Shown piece by piece: positions 1 through 7,942 of a stretch of DNA of 64,000 nt. Under the pieces are notes generated by a model that saw only the letters and a list, made by a program, of their open reading frames with translations, did no database searches and had not been told where the DNA came from. The position numbers were made by a program, and so were the translations under genes. Origin of the DNA: CAMLIZ01 sp040758375 (lineage in GTDB: Bacteria; Pseudomonadota; Gammaproteobacteria; Burkholderiales; Burkholderiaceae_C); contig JBFLWE010000009.1 in assembly GCA_040758375.1 (NCBI GenBank), positions 25,981 to 89,980 on the forward strand. Direction: 5' to 3'. Each line of letters starts with the position of its first letter. Position 1 is the first letter of the stretch.

Positions 1-1
1 G

Positions 2-346
2 ATGCGCTCGGAGCTGCGCGCGCTGATGGAGGCCTGCATCGACGCGCTGCCCGAGGCGTTCCGCACGGTGTTCGTGCTGCGGGCGGTCGAGGAAATGAGC
101 GTCGAGGAGGTGGCGGCCGCGCTGGGCCTGCCCGAGGCCACCGTGCGCACCCGCTTCTTCCGTGCGCGCGGCCTGCTGCGCGAAGGCCTTGCGCAGGGCG
201 TGGACCGCGCGATGGCCGACGCCTTCAGCTTCGACGGTGCACGCTGCGATCGCATCGTCGCCGCGGTGATGGCGCGGCTGGGCCGGCTCGGCTGCAGCGC
301 GCCCGCACCAGGCGGCGCTGCAACGCGCGAGCCGGAACGCCCCTGA
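2..346 (+). CDS. RNA polymerase sigma factor, sigma-70 ECF family (5' partial)
   Basis: This is the C-terminal part of an ECF-type sigma factor; the gene begins before the window, so the first Met seen is probably internal. The visible 114 residues hold sigma region 4.2: the run IDALPEAFRTVFVLRAVEEM is followed by the helix-turn-helix AAALGLPEATVRTRFFRARG, which binds the -35 element. The last 30 residues are Ala/Arg/Pro-rich and carry no recognisable domain. It is followed at 47 bp by a secreted ferritin-like protein and a cytochrome c on the same strand, possible targets or operon partners. Family assignment is firm; which stress it responds to cannot be told, because region 2 and any anti-sigma gene lie upstream of the window. 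Confidence 0.9.
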   Translation: MRSELRALMEACIDALPEAFRTVFVLRAVEEMSVEEVAAALGLPEATVRTRFFRARGLLREGLAQGVDRAMADAFSFDGARCDRIVAAVMARLGRLGCSAPAPGGAATREPERP

Positions 347-392
347 GGCGGCTGCCATCGAATGGGCTCCATCACTTCTTCAGGAGCCCACC

Positions 393-962
393 GTGTCCTT
401 CCTCCAGATGTCTTCACCGCTTGCCGCCCGGCGCCTGTTCCTCGGCCGCACCGGCGGCGCGCTCTCCGCTGCGGCCGTGGCGCTGCTGGCCGGCAACGAG
501 GCGCTTGCCGCCAAGTCCGCCAGCGCGGGCGCGCAGGACGTGCAGATCCTCAACACCGCGCTCGGCGCCGAGCTGGAGGCCATTGCCGCCTACCAGCTGG
601 GCGCCGAGAGCAAGCTGCTGCAGGCCGGCGTACTGGAGCTGGCGCTGTCGTTCCAGGGGCACCACAAGGAACACGCCGAACTGCTGGCGAAAACCGTGGC
701 CAGGCTCGGCGGCCAGCCCGTGCAGGCCAAGGCCCGCTACGACTTTCCGGTCGAGCAGCTGAAGTCGCAGGCCGACGTGCTGAAGTTCGCCGCCAGCCTG
801 GAGCAGGGCGCGGTGAGCGCCTACCTGGGCGCGGTGCCGCTGTTCGGCAACCGCGACCTGGCCAAGGCGGCCGCCAGCATCCTCGGCGACGAGGCGATGC
901 ACTGGGCCGTGCTGCGCCAGGCCCTGGGCCAGACGCCGGTGCCGTCGGCCTTCGTGTCATGA
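393..962 (+). CDS. Tat-exported ferritin-like domain protein
   Basis: The 189-residue protein starts with a twin-arginine-type signal (ARRLFLGRTGG followed by an Ala/Leu-rich segment and a likely cut after ALA near residue 37), so it should be folded before export to the periplasm. The mature part is helical with spaced Glu and His residues (GAELEAIAAYQLGAE, HHKEHAELL, ILGDEAMHWAVL) typical of the ferritin-like four-helix bundle family (DUF4439/Ferritin_2). Metal binding is inferred from these Glu/His pairs and was not tested. It overlaps the next gene, a cytochrome c, by ATGA, so the two are probably co-translated and may act together in periplasmic iron or redox handling. Exact function is unknown. 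Confidence 0.85.
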   Translation: MSFLQMSSPLAARRLFLGRTGGALSAAAVALLAGNEALAAKSASAGAQDVQILNTALGAELEAIAAYQLGAESKLLQAGVLELALSFQGHHKEHAELLAKTVARLGGQPVQAKARYDFPVEQLKSQADVLKFAASLEQGAVSAYLGAVPLFGNRDLAKAAASILGDEAMHWAVLRQALGQTPVPSAFVS

Positions 963-1348
963 ACCGCCGCGCGCTGCTGACCGCCGCGGTGGCCGGCGTG
1001 GTGGCGCACGGCGCGGCCGCTTCGGCGGCCGCGCCGGACGCGAGGCGCGGCGAGGCGGTCTACGCACGCTGCCTGGCCTGCCACGCGCTCGCCTCCGACC
1101 GCGTCGGGCCGCGCCACTGCGGCCTGCTCGGCCGCCGTGCCGGCAGCCTGCCCGGGTTTGACTACTCCGCGGCCATGAAGAAGTCGGCGGTCGTCTGGGA
1201 CGAGAAGGCACTCGACCGCTTCCTCGCCGCGCCGACGAAGGCGATACCCGGCACGACGATGACCTATGACGGCATCGCCGACCGGCAGGAGCGCGCCGAC
1301 CTGATCGCTTACCTGCGGCAGGTCGGCCAAAGCCCGGCCTGCCGCTGA
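959..1348 (+). CDS. small class I cytochrome c
   Basis: A 129-residue exported monohaem cytochrome c. The N-terminus (MNRRALLTAAVAGVVAHGAA) is a Sec-type signal peptide; the haem site CLACH follows at about residue 36, and the distal Met ligand is probably in the segment GTTMTYDGI near residue 98. Size and layout match small c550/c2-type electron carriers. The start codon ATG overlaps the stop of the ferritin-like gene (ATGA), which fixes the start and indicates coupling. It is likely an electron carrier in the periplasm; its redox partner may be the ferritin-like protein, but that is only inferred from gene order. Confidence 0.9.
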   Translation: MNRRALLTAAVAGVVAHGAAASAAAPDARRGEAVYARCLACHALASDRVGPRHCGLLGRRAGSLPGFDYSAAMKKSAVVWDEKALDRFLAAPTKAIPGTTMTYDGIADRQERADLIAYLRQVGQSPACR

Positions 1349-1410
1349 GGCGGGTCGTCTGCGCGCCCTTGGGCGGTCGGATAGCATCCGCGCCGGTCGG
1401 CGCAGGCGAT

Positions 1411-1428
1411 GCACCCCAGATGGGGTGC
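1411..1428 (+). other. hairpin in the leader of the metallophosphatase gene
   Basis: A perfect 7-bp inverted repeat (GCACCCC / GGGGTGC) with a 4-nt loop sits 12 bp before the ATG at 1441. It has no T-run, so it is not a typical intrinsic terminator. It could be a leader structure or an incomplete terminator for the upstream cytochrome gene. Confidence 0.35.
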
Positions 1429-1440
1429 GCAGACGATCAC

Positions 1441-2544
1441 ATGGGAGAGCAAGTGAAGAAGGTGTTGGCCGTCATTCGGCGCCGGTGGTGCGCCCTGGTG
1501 TTGTGCTGGGCCGCGGTGGGCATGGCCCATGCCGAGCCGTTCGACTTCGTGGCGCTCGGCGACACGGCGTACAACGGCAAGACCGACTATCCGGTTTATG
1601 CCGCGCTGATCGACCGCATCAACCAGCTACGGCCTGCGTTCACGATCCATGTGGGCGACGTCTGGGGCGCGTCGACCTGCCTGGAGGACGATCACCGCCA
1701 GATCCTCGGCTGGTTCGCACGCTACGAACAGCCGGTGATCTACACGCCAGGCGACAACGAGTGGACCGATTGTGTGGACCCGAAGGTGCTGGCCGCATAC
1801 GAACGCATCAGCCAAGGCAAGGCCGCGCCTGGCGACGAGCAGCTCATGGCCGAATTCCGCCAGCTGCGCAGCCGCGCCGCCCGCCCCGGAAATTGGGCAC
1901 TGGCGAGCCTGGATCGCATCCGCCAGATGTACTTCGACGCGCCGCGCAGCCTGGGCAAGAACACGATACCCCTGGTGCGCCAGGCGGCGGTATCCACCAC
2001 CCACCGGCAGATGGTCGAGAACGCGCGCTGGGCCCGGGGCGGCGTGGTCTTCGCCACGGTGCACGTGGTGGGCTCGATGAACGGCCTGTCGATTGCCAGC
2101 GAAGACGCGGCGGCCGAGGCCGTGCGCCGCAACCAGGCCAACATCGCCTGGATCCAGGAGGCCTTTTCGGAGGCCACCAAGACCGATGCAAAGGCCGTGG
2201 TGCTGGCCATGCACGCGTCGTTCTTCGACAAGGGCCCGGCACGAGGGCACACAACGGGTCGCGGCGTGGTCGGTGGCCGGGCGGGGCCCTTTGGCCTGGT
2301 CGCGATGGCCGTCCAGGACCTTGCCGCCGCCTTCGGCCGGCCGGTGCTGCTGATCCATGGCGACGATCATGAATTCATGATCGACCGGCCCTTCTTGGTC
2401 AGCGAGGGCGAAGACCGAAAGCCCAAGGGGACGAACGTGACCCGCCTGCAGGTGTACGGGGCGCCGGAGATTCGCGCCGTGCGCGTTGGCGTGGACACGG
2501 CCACGCCGTGGGTGTTTTCGTTCTCGCCGTTGTTCGCTCAGTGA
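1441..2544 (+). CDS. secreted calcineurin-like metallophosphatase family protein
   Basis: The protein (367 residues from this ATG) has a signal peptide ending near AHAEP and then metallophosphoesterase motifs in order: GDTAY, GDVWG, GDNEWTD and HGDDHEF. These supply the Asp, Asn and His ligands of a two-metal site in the calcineurin-like superfamily, so a phosphate-ester or related hydrolase in the periplasm is likely. An in-frame GTG at 1453 has a better ribosome-binding site (GGGAG) and gives a neater signal peptide; either start is possible. It stands alone on the plus strand, and the next gene is convergent. The substrate cannot be deduced. An upstream continuation to 1369 is open but lacks a ribosome-binding site. 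Confidence 0.75.
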   Translation: MGEQVKKVLAVIRRRWCALVLCWAAVGMAHAEPFDFVALGDTAYNGKTDYPVYAALIDRINQLRPAFTIHVGDVWGASTCLEDDHRQILGWFARYEQPVIYTPGDNEWTDCVDPKVLAAYERISQGKAAPGDEQLMAEFRQLRSRAARPGNWALASLDRIRQMYFDAPRSLGKNTIPLVRQAAVSTTHRQMVENARWARGGVVFATVHVVGSMNGLSIASEDAAAEAVRRNQANIAWIQEAFSEATKTDAKAVVLAMHASFFDKGPARGHTTGRGVVGGRAGPFGLVAMAVQDLAAAFGRPVLLIHGDDHEFMIDRPFLVSEGEDRKPKGTNVTRLQVYGAPEIRAVRVGVDTATPWVFSFSPLFAQ

Positions 2545-2618
2545 CGCAGCCGGCCGCGAGCTGGAAACTTGGCGGACAGCGCTGACGCCAATTCAGTGGG
2601 CAAGCCTGCAGCGCTCAA

Positions 2619-3111
2619 TCAAACCGCAAGAACGAAACGAGCCTGTTCTCTGCGCAGCATCTGGTACGGCGATACGAACTCCACGCCCAGCCCGACGCAA
2701 ACGTCCGGAATCTTGATGCGTCGCATTGTCGGCGACGCCACTTCGTGCGTGACCACGACATGATGGCTGGCGAGCGCTGCTGATACCAGCCAGAAGTCCG
2801 CCACCTGCAAAAAGGTGTTCACCGCTGCGGGCTCGAAGCCTTGTTGGAGAACCCAAGTGCTGACCCTCGGCGCTGCTGCGAGAACCGCTGCATCCGTTGG
2901 CACAAAGAAAGAAGGCGTCGCCCTGGGTCTCCGCCCAGGTTGCCAACTCATCGGCGCCGGCTTCCAACTCGTCGCCCACTTGCCGAACACTGCGAACCTT
3001 GCCAGCCCCGTGCGCTCGGACGAGCCAGTCCCAGAACGCCGGGCAGAAGTCGAAGCCGTACTGCAGGTTCTTGGCCTGGATGAAGACGTTGGCATCCAGC
3101 AGGTAAGCCAT
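2619..3111 (-). pseudogene. DUF4411 PIN-like protein, disrupted by a frameshift
   Basis: The gene begins in one frame (AYLLDANVFIQAKN, the PIN-type Asp motif near residue 6) and continues to about residue 68 (QGDAFF). The family's C-terminal half (FVPTDAAVL, NTFLQVADFWLV, VVTHEV, KIPDVCVGLGV) is in the next frame, ending at 2619. Reading across requires removing net one base or four bases; at 2904-2913 the plus strand reads AAAGAAAGAA, so one extra AAAG unit restores a 162-residue product of normal family length. The start overlaps the stop of the upstream ImmA/IrrE gene (TGATG). DUF4411 proteins are PIN-superfamily, probably RNases, found paired with HTH/ImmA-IrrE proteins. Either the gene is inactive here or the base call is wrong. 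Confidence 0.75.
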
Positions 3112-4259
3112 CAGGTCGGGAAGCCGAGTGTGCGGCCCAACTCGTTGAATGTGCCGGGTTTGCTGATACCGAGCATGCGGAACGCATCCCGGTACAGCGT
3201 GCGCCCTTCCAGCGTGCTCGCCACGAGCGTCTGTGCAAAACGCCGGCTCACGCGGGCCACTGTCGTACGGTAGAAATCGCCGCCGCCGGCAGTTCGCGCC
3301 GCCAGGGTCTGCAGGCGCGCCTCCTCGTCACGGTATGCGCGCCAGAAGGCGGCACGGTCGAGCGAGCCGACGTCCAGCATGCGTCGCAGCAGCACCAGCG
3401 TGCTCACCTTGAAGTGCCGTGCCAGACGCTGCAGCGCGGCGTCCAACGGCTCATCTGGCTGCAGGGCGGCGCGGAAGTCGGCCTGTGGCACCAGCAGCTC
3501 GGCAGCCACCCTGTTGCACCAGGTCTCGACAGCGTGCACAGGCGCTTCGGCAGCCTGCACGTCCGACAGTGCCGACTGGCCGAGCCAAAGGTGCGCCAGT
3601 TCGTGTGCCAACGTGAACATCTGCGCAGCTCTGCTGTCCGCCGCGTTGATGAACACCAGCGGCGCCAGCGGGTCGGCCAGCGCGAACCCGCGAAACTCCT
3701 GTGGGTCGAGCTGCCGGCTGTTGTTGTTCATCACCACGCCACTGACCATGACCATCACGCCAGACCGCTCGGCCTGCGAGATGAACAGGCGCAGCGCTTC
3801 GGCCCAGGTCGGGCACTCCCGCCGCGCCTGCACACTGAAGCGAAGCTGCTGCCGCAGGCGCTCGGCGGCTTCCACCGGCGGCGTGGCGAGCGTCAGGCTA
3901 CCCACGAAAGGCAGGGGGGACTCGCCGTTGACCAGTGCCTCGTCGCGATACCAGGCTTGGCGGCTCTGGCAGGTATAGACCACGTCCAGCAGGTCGGCGC
4001 TCAGCCTCGGCAGGCCGGCACGGATGGTCCTGAAGTCCGGAATCGGCACTGACTCCTCGGGCGGCGCCGGAAGGAAGAAGTAGCCTATCGGCGCATGCGT
4101 TGCCTGTGCATACTGCTCCAGTTGCCGCAGCGTAGGCTGGACTGTGCCAGCCTCCCATTGCGGGAGCTGGGGAAAACGCACGGCCAGCGCAGCCTCATCC
4201 AGCCGGGCGCGCCGACGCGCCCAGATGAACAACGCAGGTTGAACGGCAACGCGGGTCAT
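3111..4259 (-). CDS. HTH-domain ImmA/IrrE family metallopeptidase
   Basis: A 382-residue protein. The N-terminal 60 residues resemble an XRE-type helix-turn-helix (LDEAALAVRFPQLPQWEAGT, QPTLRQLEQYAQ). The central region carries the zinc-peptidase motif HELAH at residues 219-223 within TLAHELAHLWLG, defining the ImmA/IrrE (peptidase family M78-like) domain; a further C-terminal region of about 100 residues includes ETWCNRVAAELLVP. Such two-domain proteins are typically encoded just before a DUF4411 PIN gene, as here with a 1-nt overlap, and are thought to act as antitoxin/regulator of that pair. A 7-bp inverted repeat 44-62 bp upstream of the start could be its own operator. Confidence 0.88.
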   Translation of the reverse strand: MTRVAVQPALFIWARRRARLDEAALAVRFPQLPQWEAGTVQPTLRQLEQYAQATHAPIGYFFLPAPPEESVPIPDFRTIRAGLPRLSADLLDVVYTCQSRQAWYRDEALVNGESPLPFVGSLTLATPPVEAAERLRQQLRFSVQARRECPTWAEALRLFISQAERSGVMVMVSGVVMNNNSRQLDPQEFRGFALADPLAPLVFINAADSRAAQMFTLAHELAHLWLGQSALSDVQAAEAPVHAVETWCNRVAAELLVPQADFRAALQPDEPLDAALQRLARHFKVSTLVLLRRMLDVGSLDRAAFWRAYRDEEARLQTLAARTAGGGDFYRTTVARVSRRFAQTLVASTLEGRTLYRDAFRMLGISKPGTFNELGRTLGFPT

Positions 4260-4302
4260 GGCGGAAGCTTATCTCGAGACGAGCCTGGCACACATCCGGC
4301 TT

Positions 4303-4321
4303 GTCTCACCAGCAGTGAGAC
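4303..4321. promoter_or_regulatory. inverted repeat, candidate operator of the ImmA/IrrE-PIN pair
   Basis: A perfect palindrome GTCTCAC-CAGCA-GTGAGAC lies 44 bp upstream of the ImmA/IrrE start on the minus strand. Its dyad symmetry and promoter-proximal position suit autoregulation by the XRE-like N-terminal domain. Binding is inferred only from position. Confidence 0.45.
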
Positions 4322-4488
4322 GATTTCCTCTCTGCGGTTCGCCTCGTAGAACGGCCGCATGCGAAACAGGTGGACGCGGGTGAGGGCCGGGCCAGTGGTC
4401 GGCCGGGCCGCCCGCGACCGGGCTCCTCGATTGCCCACCATCGGTGACGGCGGGCACATCGCCCGCCCTTCGCGTGAAGGAAACCGAC

Positions 4489-4764
4489 ATGAAGCAGCCG
4501 CGCAATCAAGGCCCATCGCAACAAGAGCAGCAACAACCGGGCAGCAAGAGCAGCGCCCAGCAGGGCGACCGCCCCAGCACCCCGCCGGGCGGGCAGCAGC
4601 AGGGCGATCGCAAGCCCGGCCCGGTCGGCACCGACCCGACAGGCCGCTCGCAGGGTGTCGCCGGGCAGCGCCGGGCGTCGGATGCCGATGACCTGCGCAG
4701 CGACCGGCGAGACGCCCCCGACTCGGGCATTGGCAGGCCCGGTGGCGGGCGGTCGGGCGTTTAG
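4489..4764 (+). CDS. low-complexity hydrophilic protein of unknown function
   Basis: The reading frame gives 91 residues starting KQPRNQGPSQQEQQQPGSKS; it is rich in Gln, Gly, Pro, Arg, Asp and Ser, with no hydrophobic segment, signal peptide or cysteine. The composition predicts an intrinsically disordered protein. The chosen ATG is preceded by AAGGA at a good distance, which supports translation; an upstream in-frame ATG at 4444 has none. A hairpin (GGCGGGC / GCCCGCC) at about 4449-4467 lies in the leader. The family is not recognised, although short disordered proteins of this kind occur in Burkholderiales. Confidence 0.55.
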   Translation: MKQPRNQGPSQQEQQQPGSKSSAQQGDRPSTPPGGQQQGDRKPGPVGTDPTGRSQGVAGQRRASDADDLRSDRRDAPDSGIGRPGGGRSGV

Positions 4765-4824
4765 CGCCGCGCGCTTGCGCCAGGGGCGGGGTCGGGTAGG
4801 CTCGCGGCGAGCACGCCCGATCGC

Positions 4825-5316
4825 ATGAACACCGACCCCGCCCGCCAAGACCCCGAGCTGCTGCGCCGCCTGCTGCGCGCCAGGGACCGCATCGACGCCG
4901 CCTCGCACGAGGCCTGGCCGGTGCGGCGGCTGGCGCGCGTGAGCGGCGTTTCCGAGGCGCATTTCGCGCGCTCGTTCAAGCAGGCCTTCGGCCTGCCGCC
5001 CCACCGCTACCTGCTCACGCGCCGCATCGAGCGTGCGGTGGCGCTGCTGCGCGACACCGACCTGCCCATCACCGAGATCGCGTTTCACACCGGCTGGGAA
5101 AGCCTGGGCAGCTTTGGCCGCACCTTTCGCGACATCACCGGCGACAACCCGGGAACCGTGCGCGCCCGCGCCCGCGCGGCGGCCAACGCGCTGGACCGCG
5201 TGCCCGCGTGCTTTCTCAGCGCGGCGCACCGGCCCGGGCTCACGACCGCAGTTTTGGAGAAGCGCCGCCGCGAGGCGGCCGCTATAAAACGGCCCTCACA
5301 CAAGGAGGTGCGATGA
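4825..5316 (+). CDS. short AraC-family transcriptional regulator
   Basis: A 163-residue protein consisting almost wholly of the AraC/XylS DNA-binding domain (two helix-turn-helix units): WPVRRLARVSGVSEAHFARS for the first and LPITEIAFHTGWESLGSFGR for the second, both in the N-terminal 110 residues. There is no N-terminal sensing domain, unlike typical 250-300-residue members. The C-terminal 50 residues are not conserved and merge into the ribosome-binding site of the next gene. It overlaps the VOC gene by 4 bp (ATGA), a common pairing of a small AraC regulator with a glyoxalase-like protein, suggesting it controls that gene. Confidence 0.87.
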   Translation: MNTDPARQDPELLRRLLRARDRIDAASHEAWPVRRLARVSGVSEAHFARSFKQAFGLPPHRYLLTRRIERAVALLRDTDLPITEIAFHTGWESLGSFGRTFRDITGDNPGTVRARARAAANALDRVPACFLSAAHRPGLTTAVLEKRRREAAAIKRPSHKEVR

Positions 5317-5720
5317 GCCAAGGTGTTCAAGTGGTCGGCCTGTACGTGCGCGACCAGGACGAGGCGCTCGAGTTCTATGCCGGCAAGCTGGGCTTCAAGG
5401 TGCACACCGACGTGCGCAACGGCGACTACCGCTGGCTCACGGTGCAGCATCCGGAGCAGCCCTCGTTCCAGCTCGGTCTGTTCAGGCCCGGCCCGCCGGT
5501 GGTGGACGAAGCCACCGCGCACGCCCTGCGCGCGGCGGTGGCCAAGGGTGCGATGCCGCCGCTGGTGTTGTCGGTGGACGACTGCCGCGGCACCTATGCG
5601 CAATGGCGCGAGCGCGGCGTCGAGTTCACGCAGGAGCCGGTGGAGCGCTACGGCAACGTGGACGCCGGCTTTCGTGATCCGTCGGGCAACGGCTGGAAGA
5701 TGATCGAGTCGCGCCGCTGA
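5313..5720 (+). CDS. VOC-superfamily (glyoxalase/bleomycin-resistance-like) protein
   Basis: A 135-residue protein with a single VOC fold: the first beta-alpha-beta module at QVVGLYVRDQDEALEFYAGK and the second around VLSVDDCRGTYAQWRERGVE, ending with DPSGNGWKMIE. The last motif carries the conserved Asp-Pro-x-Gly-Asn of the family. VOC proteins bind a metal and act as lyases, dioxygenases or resistance proteins; substrate is not predictable. The start has a strong ribosome-binding site (AAGGAGGTG) and overlaps the AraC regulator stop, so the two are one operon. Confidence 0.88.
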   Translation: MSQGVQVVGLYVRDQDEALEFYAGKLGFKVHTDVRNGDYRWLTVQHPEQPSFQLGLFRPGPPVVDEATAHALRAAVAKGAMPPLVLSVDDCRGTYAQWRERGVEFTQEPVERYGNVDAGFRDPSGNGWKMIESRR

Positions 5721-5754
5721 AGCAGCGACGAGCCCCGAAGCACCCGGTCACTTG

Positions 5755-5783
5755 TTGTCATGAGCCTGTCGCACGACGGTCAT
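5755..5783 (+). promoter_or_regulatory. Pho-box-like direct repeats before ppk1
   Basis: Three 7-bp repeats at exactly 11-bp spacing: TTGTCAT (5755), CTGTCGC (5766) and CGGTCAT (5777), matching the PhoB consensus CTGTCAT-N4-CTGTCAC. A further CGGTCAC lies at 5745 with a 10-bp step. PhoB control of polyphosphate kinase is known in other bacteria; here it is predicted from sequence only. The box ends 11 bp before the annotated ATG, which raises doubt about that start. Confidence 0.6.
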
Positions 5784-5794
5784 ACGCTGCGGCG

Positions 5795-7885
5795 ATGGAC
5801 ATTGCCGCCCCCGAGCAACGGCCGCAGGCCGTGTTGCCCCTGCTCAGCCGCGAACGCTCGATCCTCGAGTTCAACCGCCGCGTGCTGGCGCAGGCGCGGC
5901 GCGCCGACGTGCCGCTGCTGGAACGGCTGCGCTACGTCACCATCGTCTCGTCCAACCTCGACGAGTTCTTCGAAGTGCGCTATGCCGACTTCATGGAGGC
6001 GGCGCGCCAGCCGGGCAGCGGGGTGTCGCAGGGCGACCTGCTCTCGGTGGCGCAGGCCGCGCATGCGCTGATCGACGAGCAGTACGCCGTCTTCAACGAA
6101 GAAGTGATGCCCGCGCTGGAGCGCGAAGGCATCGTGGTGCTCAACCACGCACAGCGCAACGACGCGCAGCGGCAGTGGGTGGCCCAGTTCTTCGCGGCGC
6201 AGGTGCGGCCGCTGCTGGTGCCGGTGGGGCTGGACCCGGCGCACCCCTTCCCGCAGGTGGCCAACAAGTCGCTCAACTTCATCGTGCAGCTCGACGGGCG
6301 CGACGCCTTCGGGCGCGAGAACGCCATCGCCATCGTCAAGGTGCCGCGCATCCTGCCGCGCGTGATCCGCCTGCCCGATCGGCTGGCGCCGGGCCGGCAG
6401 GCGTTCGTGATGCTGTCCAGCGTGATCCGCGCCCATCTGCAGGAGCTGTTCGGCGGTCGCACGGTGACCTCGTTCTCGCAGTTCCGCGTGACGCGCGACT
6501 CCGACCTCGAGGTGGACGACGTGGAGATCACCAACCTGCGCCAGGCCTTGCGCTCGGGCCTGACCACGCGCCACTACGGCCAGGCGATCCGGCTCGAGGT
6601 GGTGAGCAGTTGCCCGCCGGCGCTGTCGGGTTTTCTGCTGCAGCAGTTCGGGCTGTCCGAGGCGGCGCTGTACCGCGTGAACGGGCCGGTCAACCTGGTG
6701 CGGCTGAACGAGCTGATCGACCAGGCCCATGCGCCGGCGCTGCGCTTCGCGGCCTACGAGCCGAGCTGGCCCGTGCGCCGGCTGCCGCAGCACAGCTCGG
6801 TGTTCAAGCGCCTGCGCGAGGGCGACCTGCTGCTGCACCACCCCTTTGAAAGCTTCGAGCCGGTGGTGCAGTTCCTGCGCGAGGCGGTCAACGATCCCGA
6901 CGTGCTGGCGATCAAGCAGACCGTCTACCGCACCGGCACCGAGTCGGCGCTGATGGAGCTGCTGCTGGAGGCCGCGCGCCGCGGCAAGGAAGTGACCGTG
7001 GTGGTGGAGCTGAAGGCGCGCTTCGACGAAGAGGCCAACATCAACTGGGCCGAGCGGCTGGAGGCCGTGGGCGCGCAGGTCGTGTACGGCATCGTGGGGC
7101 TGAAGACGCATGCCAAGCTGCTGCTGGTCACGCGCCGCGAGGCCACGCGCCGCGGCACGCCGCTGCTGCGCCGCTACGTGCACCTGTCCACCGGCAACTA
7201 CAACGCCAAGACCGCGCGCCTGTACACCGACGTGGGCTACTTCAGCGCCGACGCCGAGCTGGCGGCCGACGCCGACGCGGTGTTTCACCAGCTCGCCAGC
7301 CTGACCACCGTGCGCCCGCCGCGCCGGCTGCTGGTGGCGCCCTTCGGGCTGCAGGCCTGCATGCTGCGCCACATCGACCAGGTGGCCGCCAGCGCACGGC
7401 GGGGTGGGCCGGCGCGCATCGTCGTGAAGTGCAATGCGCTCACCGACCCGCTGCTGATCCAGGCGCTGGTGCTGGCCGGCCAGGCCGGCGCGCGCATCGA
7501 CCTCGTCGTGCGTGGCGCCTGCATGCTGGCGCCGGGCCTCCCCGGCGTGAGCGACAACATCCGCGTGCGCTCGGTCGTGGGCCGCTTCCTGGAGCATTCG
7601 CGCGTGTTCTATTTCCGCTGGGGCGAAGGCGAGCGCGACGAGGCGCTGTACCTGTCGAGCGCCGACTGGATGAGCCGCAACATGCTAGGCCGCATCGAGC
7701 TGGCCTGGCCGGTGCGCGACGCCGCCTTGCGCCAGCGCGTGATCGACGAATGCCTGGTGCCTTATCTGCACGACCAGCGCGACGCCTGGGCGCTGCAGCC
7801 CGACGGCAGCTACCGGCGCGTGGCCCGCGAGGGCCTGAGCGCGCAGCAGGCGCTGATGCAGCGCTTTGCCGGCGCCGGACTTTGA
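5795..7885 (+). CDS. ppk1: polyphosphate kinase 1
   Basis: A 696-residue enzyme that reversibly transfers the ATP gamma-phosphate to polyphosphate. Domain order is that of Ppk1: N-terminal helical domain (SRERSILEFNRRVLAQA), head domain, and two phospholipase-D-like C-terminal domains. The autophosphorylated histidine is expected at residue 463 in YVHLSTGNYN, and the second conserved region near residue 585-605 (FLEHSRVFYFRWG) is present. A Pho-box-like array ends only 11 bp before the ATG, so transcription may begin inside this frame; a GTG at 5831 would still keep the conserved N-terminus. It is convergent with ppx, the exopolyphosphatase, separated by an ATPase remnant. Confidence 0.96.
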   Translation: MDIAAPEQRPQAVLPLLSRERSILEFNRRVLAQARRADVPLLERLRYVTIVSSNLDEFFEVRYADFMEAARQPGSGVSQGDLLSVAQAAHALIDEQYAVFNEEVMPALEREGIVVLNHAQRNDAQRQWVAQFFAAQVRPLLVPVGLDPAHPFPQVANKSLNFIVQLDGRDAFGRENAIAIVKVPRILPRVIRLPDRLAPGRQAFVMLSSVIRAHLQELFGGRTVTSFSQFRVTRDSDLEVDDVEITNLRQALRSGLTTRHYGQAIRLEVVSSCPPALSGFLLQQFGLSEAALYRVNGPVNLVRLNELIDQAHAPALRFAAYEPSWPVRRLPQHSSVFKRLREGDLLLHHPFESFEPVVQFLREAVNDPDVLAIKQTVYRTGTESALMELLLEAARRGKEVTVVVELKARFDEEANINWAERLEAVGAQVVYGIVGLKTHAKLLLVTRREATRRGTPLLRRYVHLSTGNYNAKTARLYTDVGYFSADAELAADADAVFHQLASLTTVRPPRRLLVAPFGLQACMLRHIDQVAASARRGGPARIVVKCNALTDPLLIQALVLAGQAGARIDLVVRGACMLAPGLPGVSDNIRVRSVVGRFLEHSRVFYFRWGEGERDEALYLSSADWMSRNMLGRIELAWPVRDAALRQRVIDECLVPYLHDQRDAWALQPDGSYRRVAREGLSAQQALMQRFAGAGL

Positions 7886-7908
7886 TCCGCTCACGGCGCA
7901 GACGCCCG

Positions 7909-7931
7909 GAGGCGCGCGGCCCAGGCGCCTC
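7909..7931 (+). other. inverted repeat downstream of ppk1
   Basis: GAGGCGC (7909-7915) and GCGCCTC (7925-7931) can form a 7-bp GC stem 24 bp after the ppk1 stop. There is no T-run. It may end ppk1 transcription by a Rho-aided route or simply be GC-rich chance. Confidence 0.3.
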
Positions 7932-7942
7932 GGACATAAGCG

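Noticed and set aside
5780..7597. A 605-residue open frame antisense to ppk1
   Set aside because: Very His/Arg/Gln-rich with no conserved motif; it is the usual by-product of codon bias at high G+C opposite a real gene.
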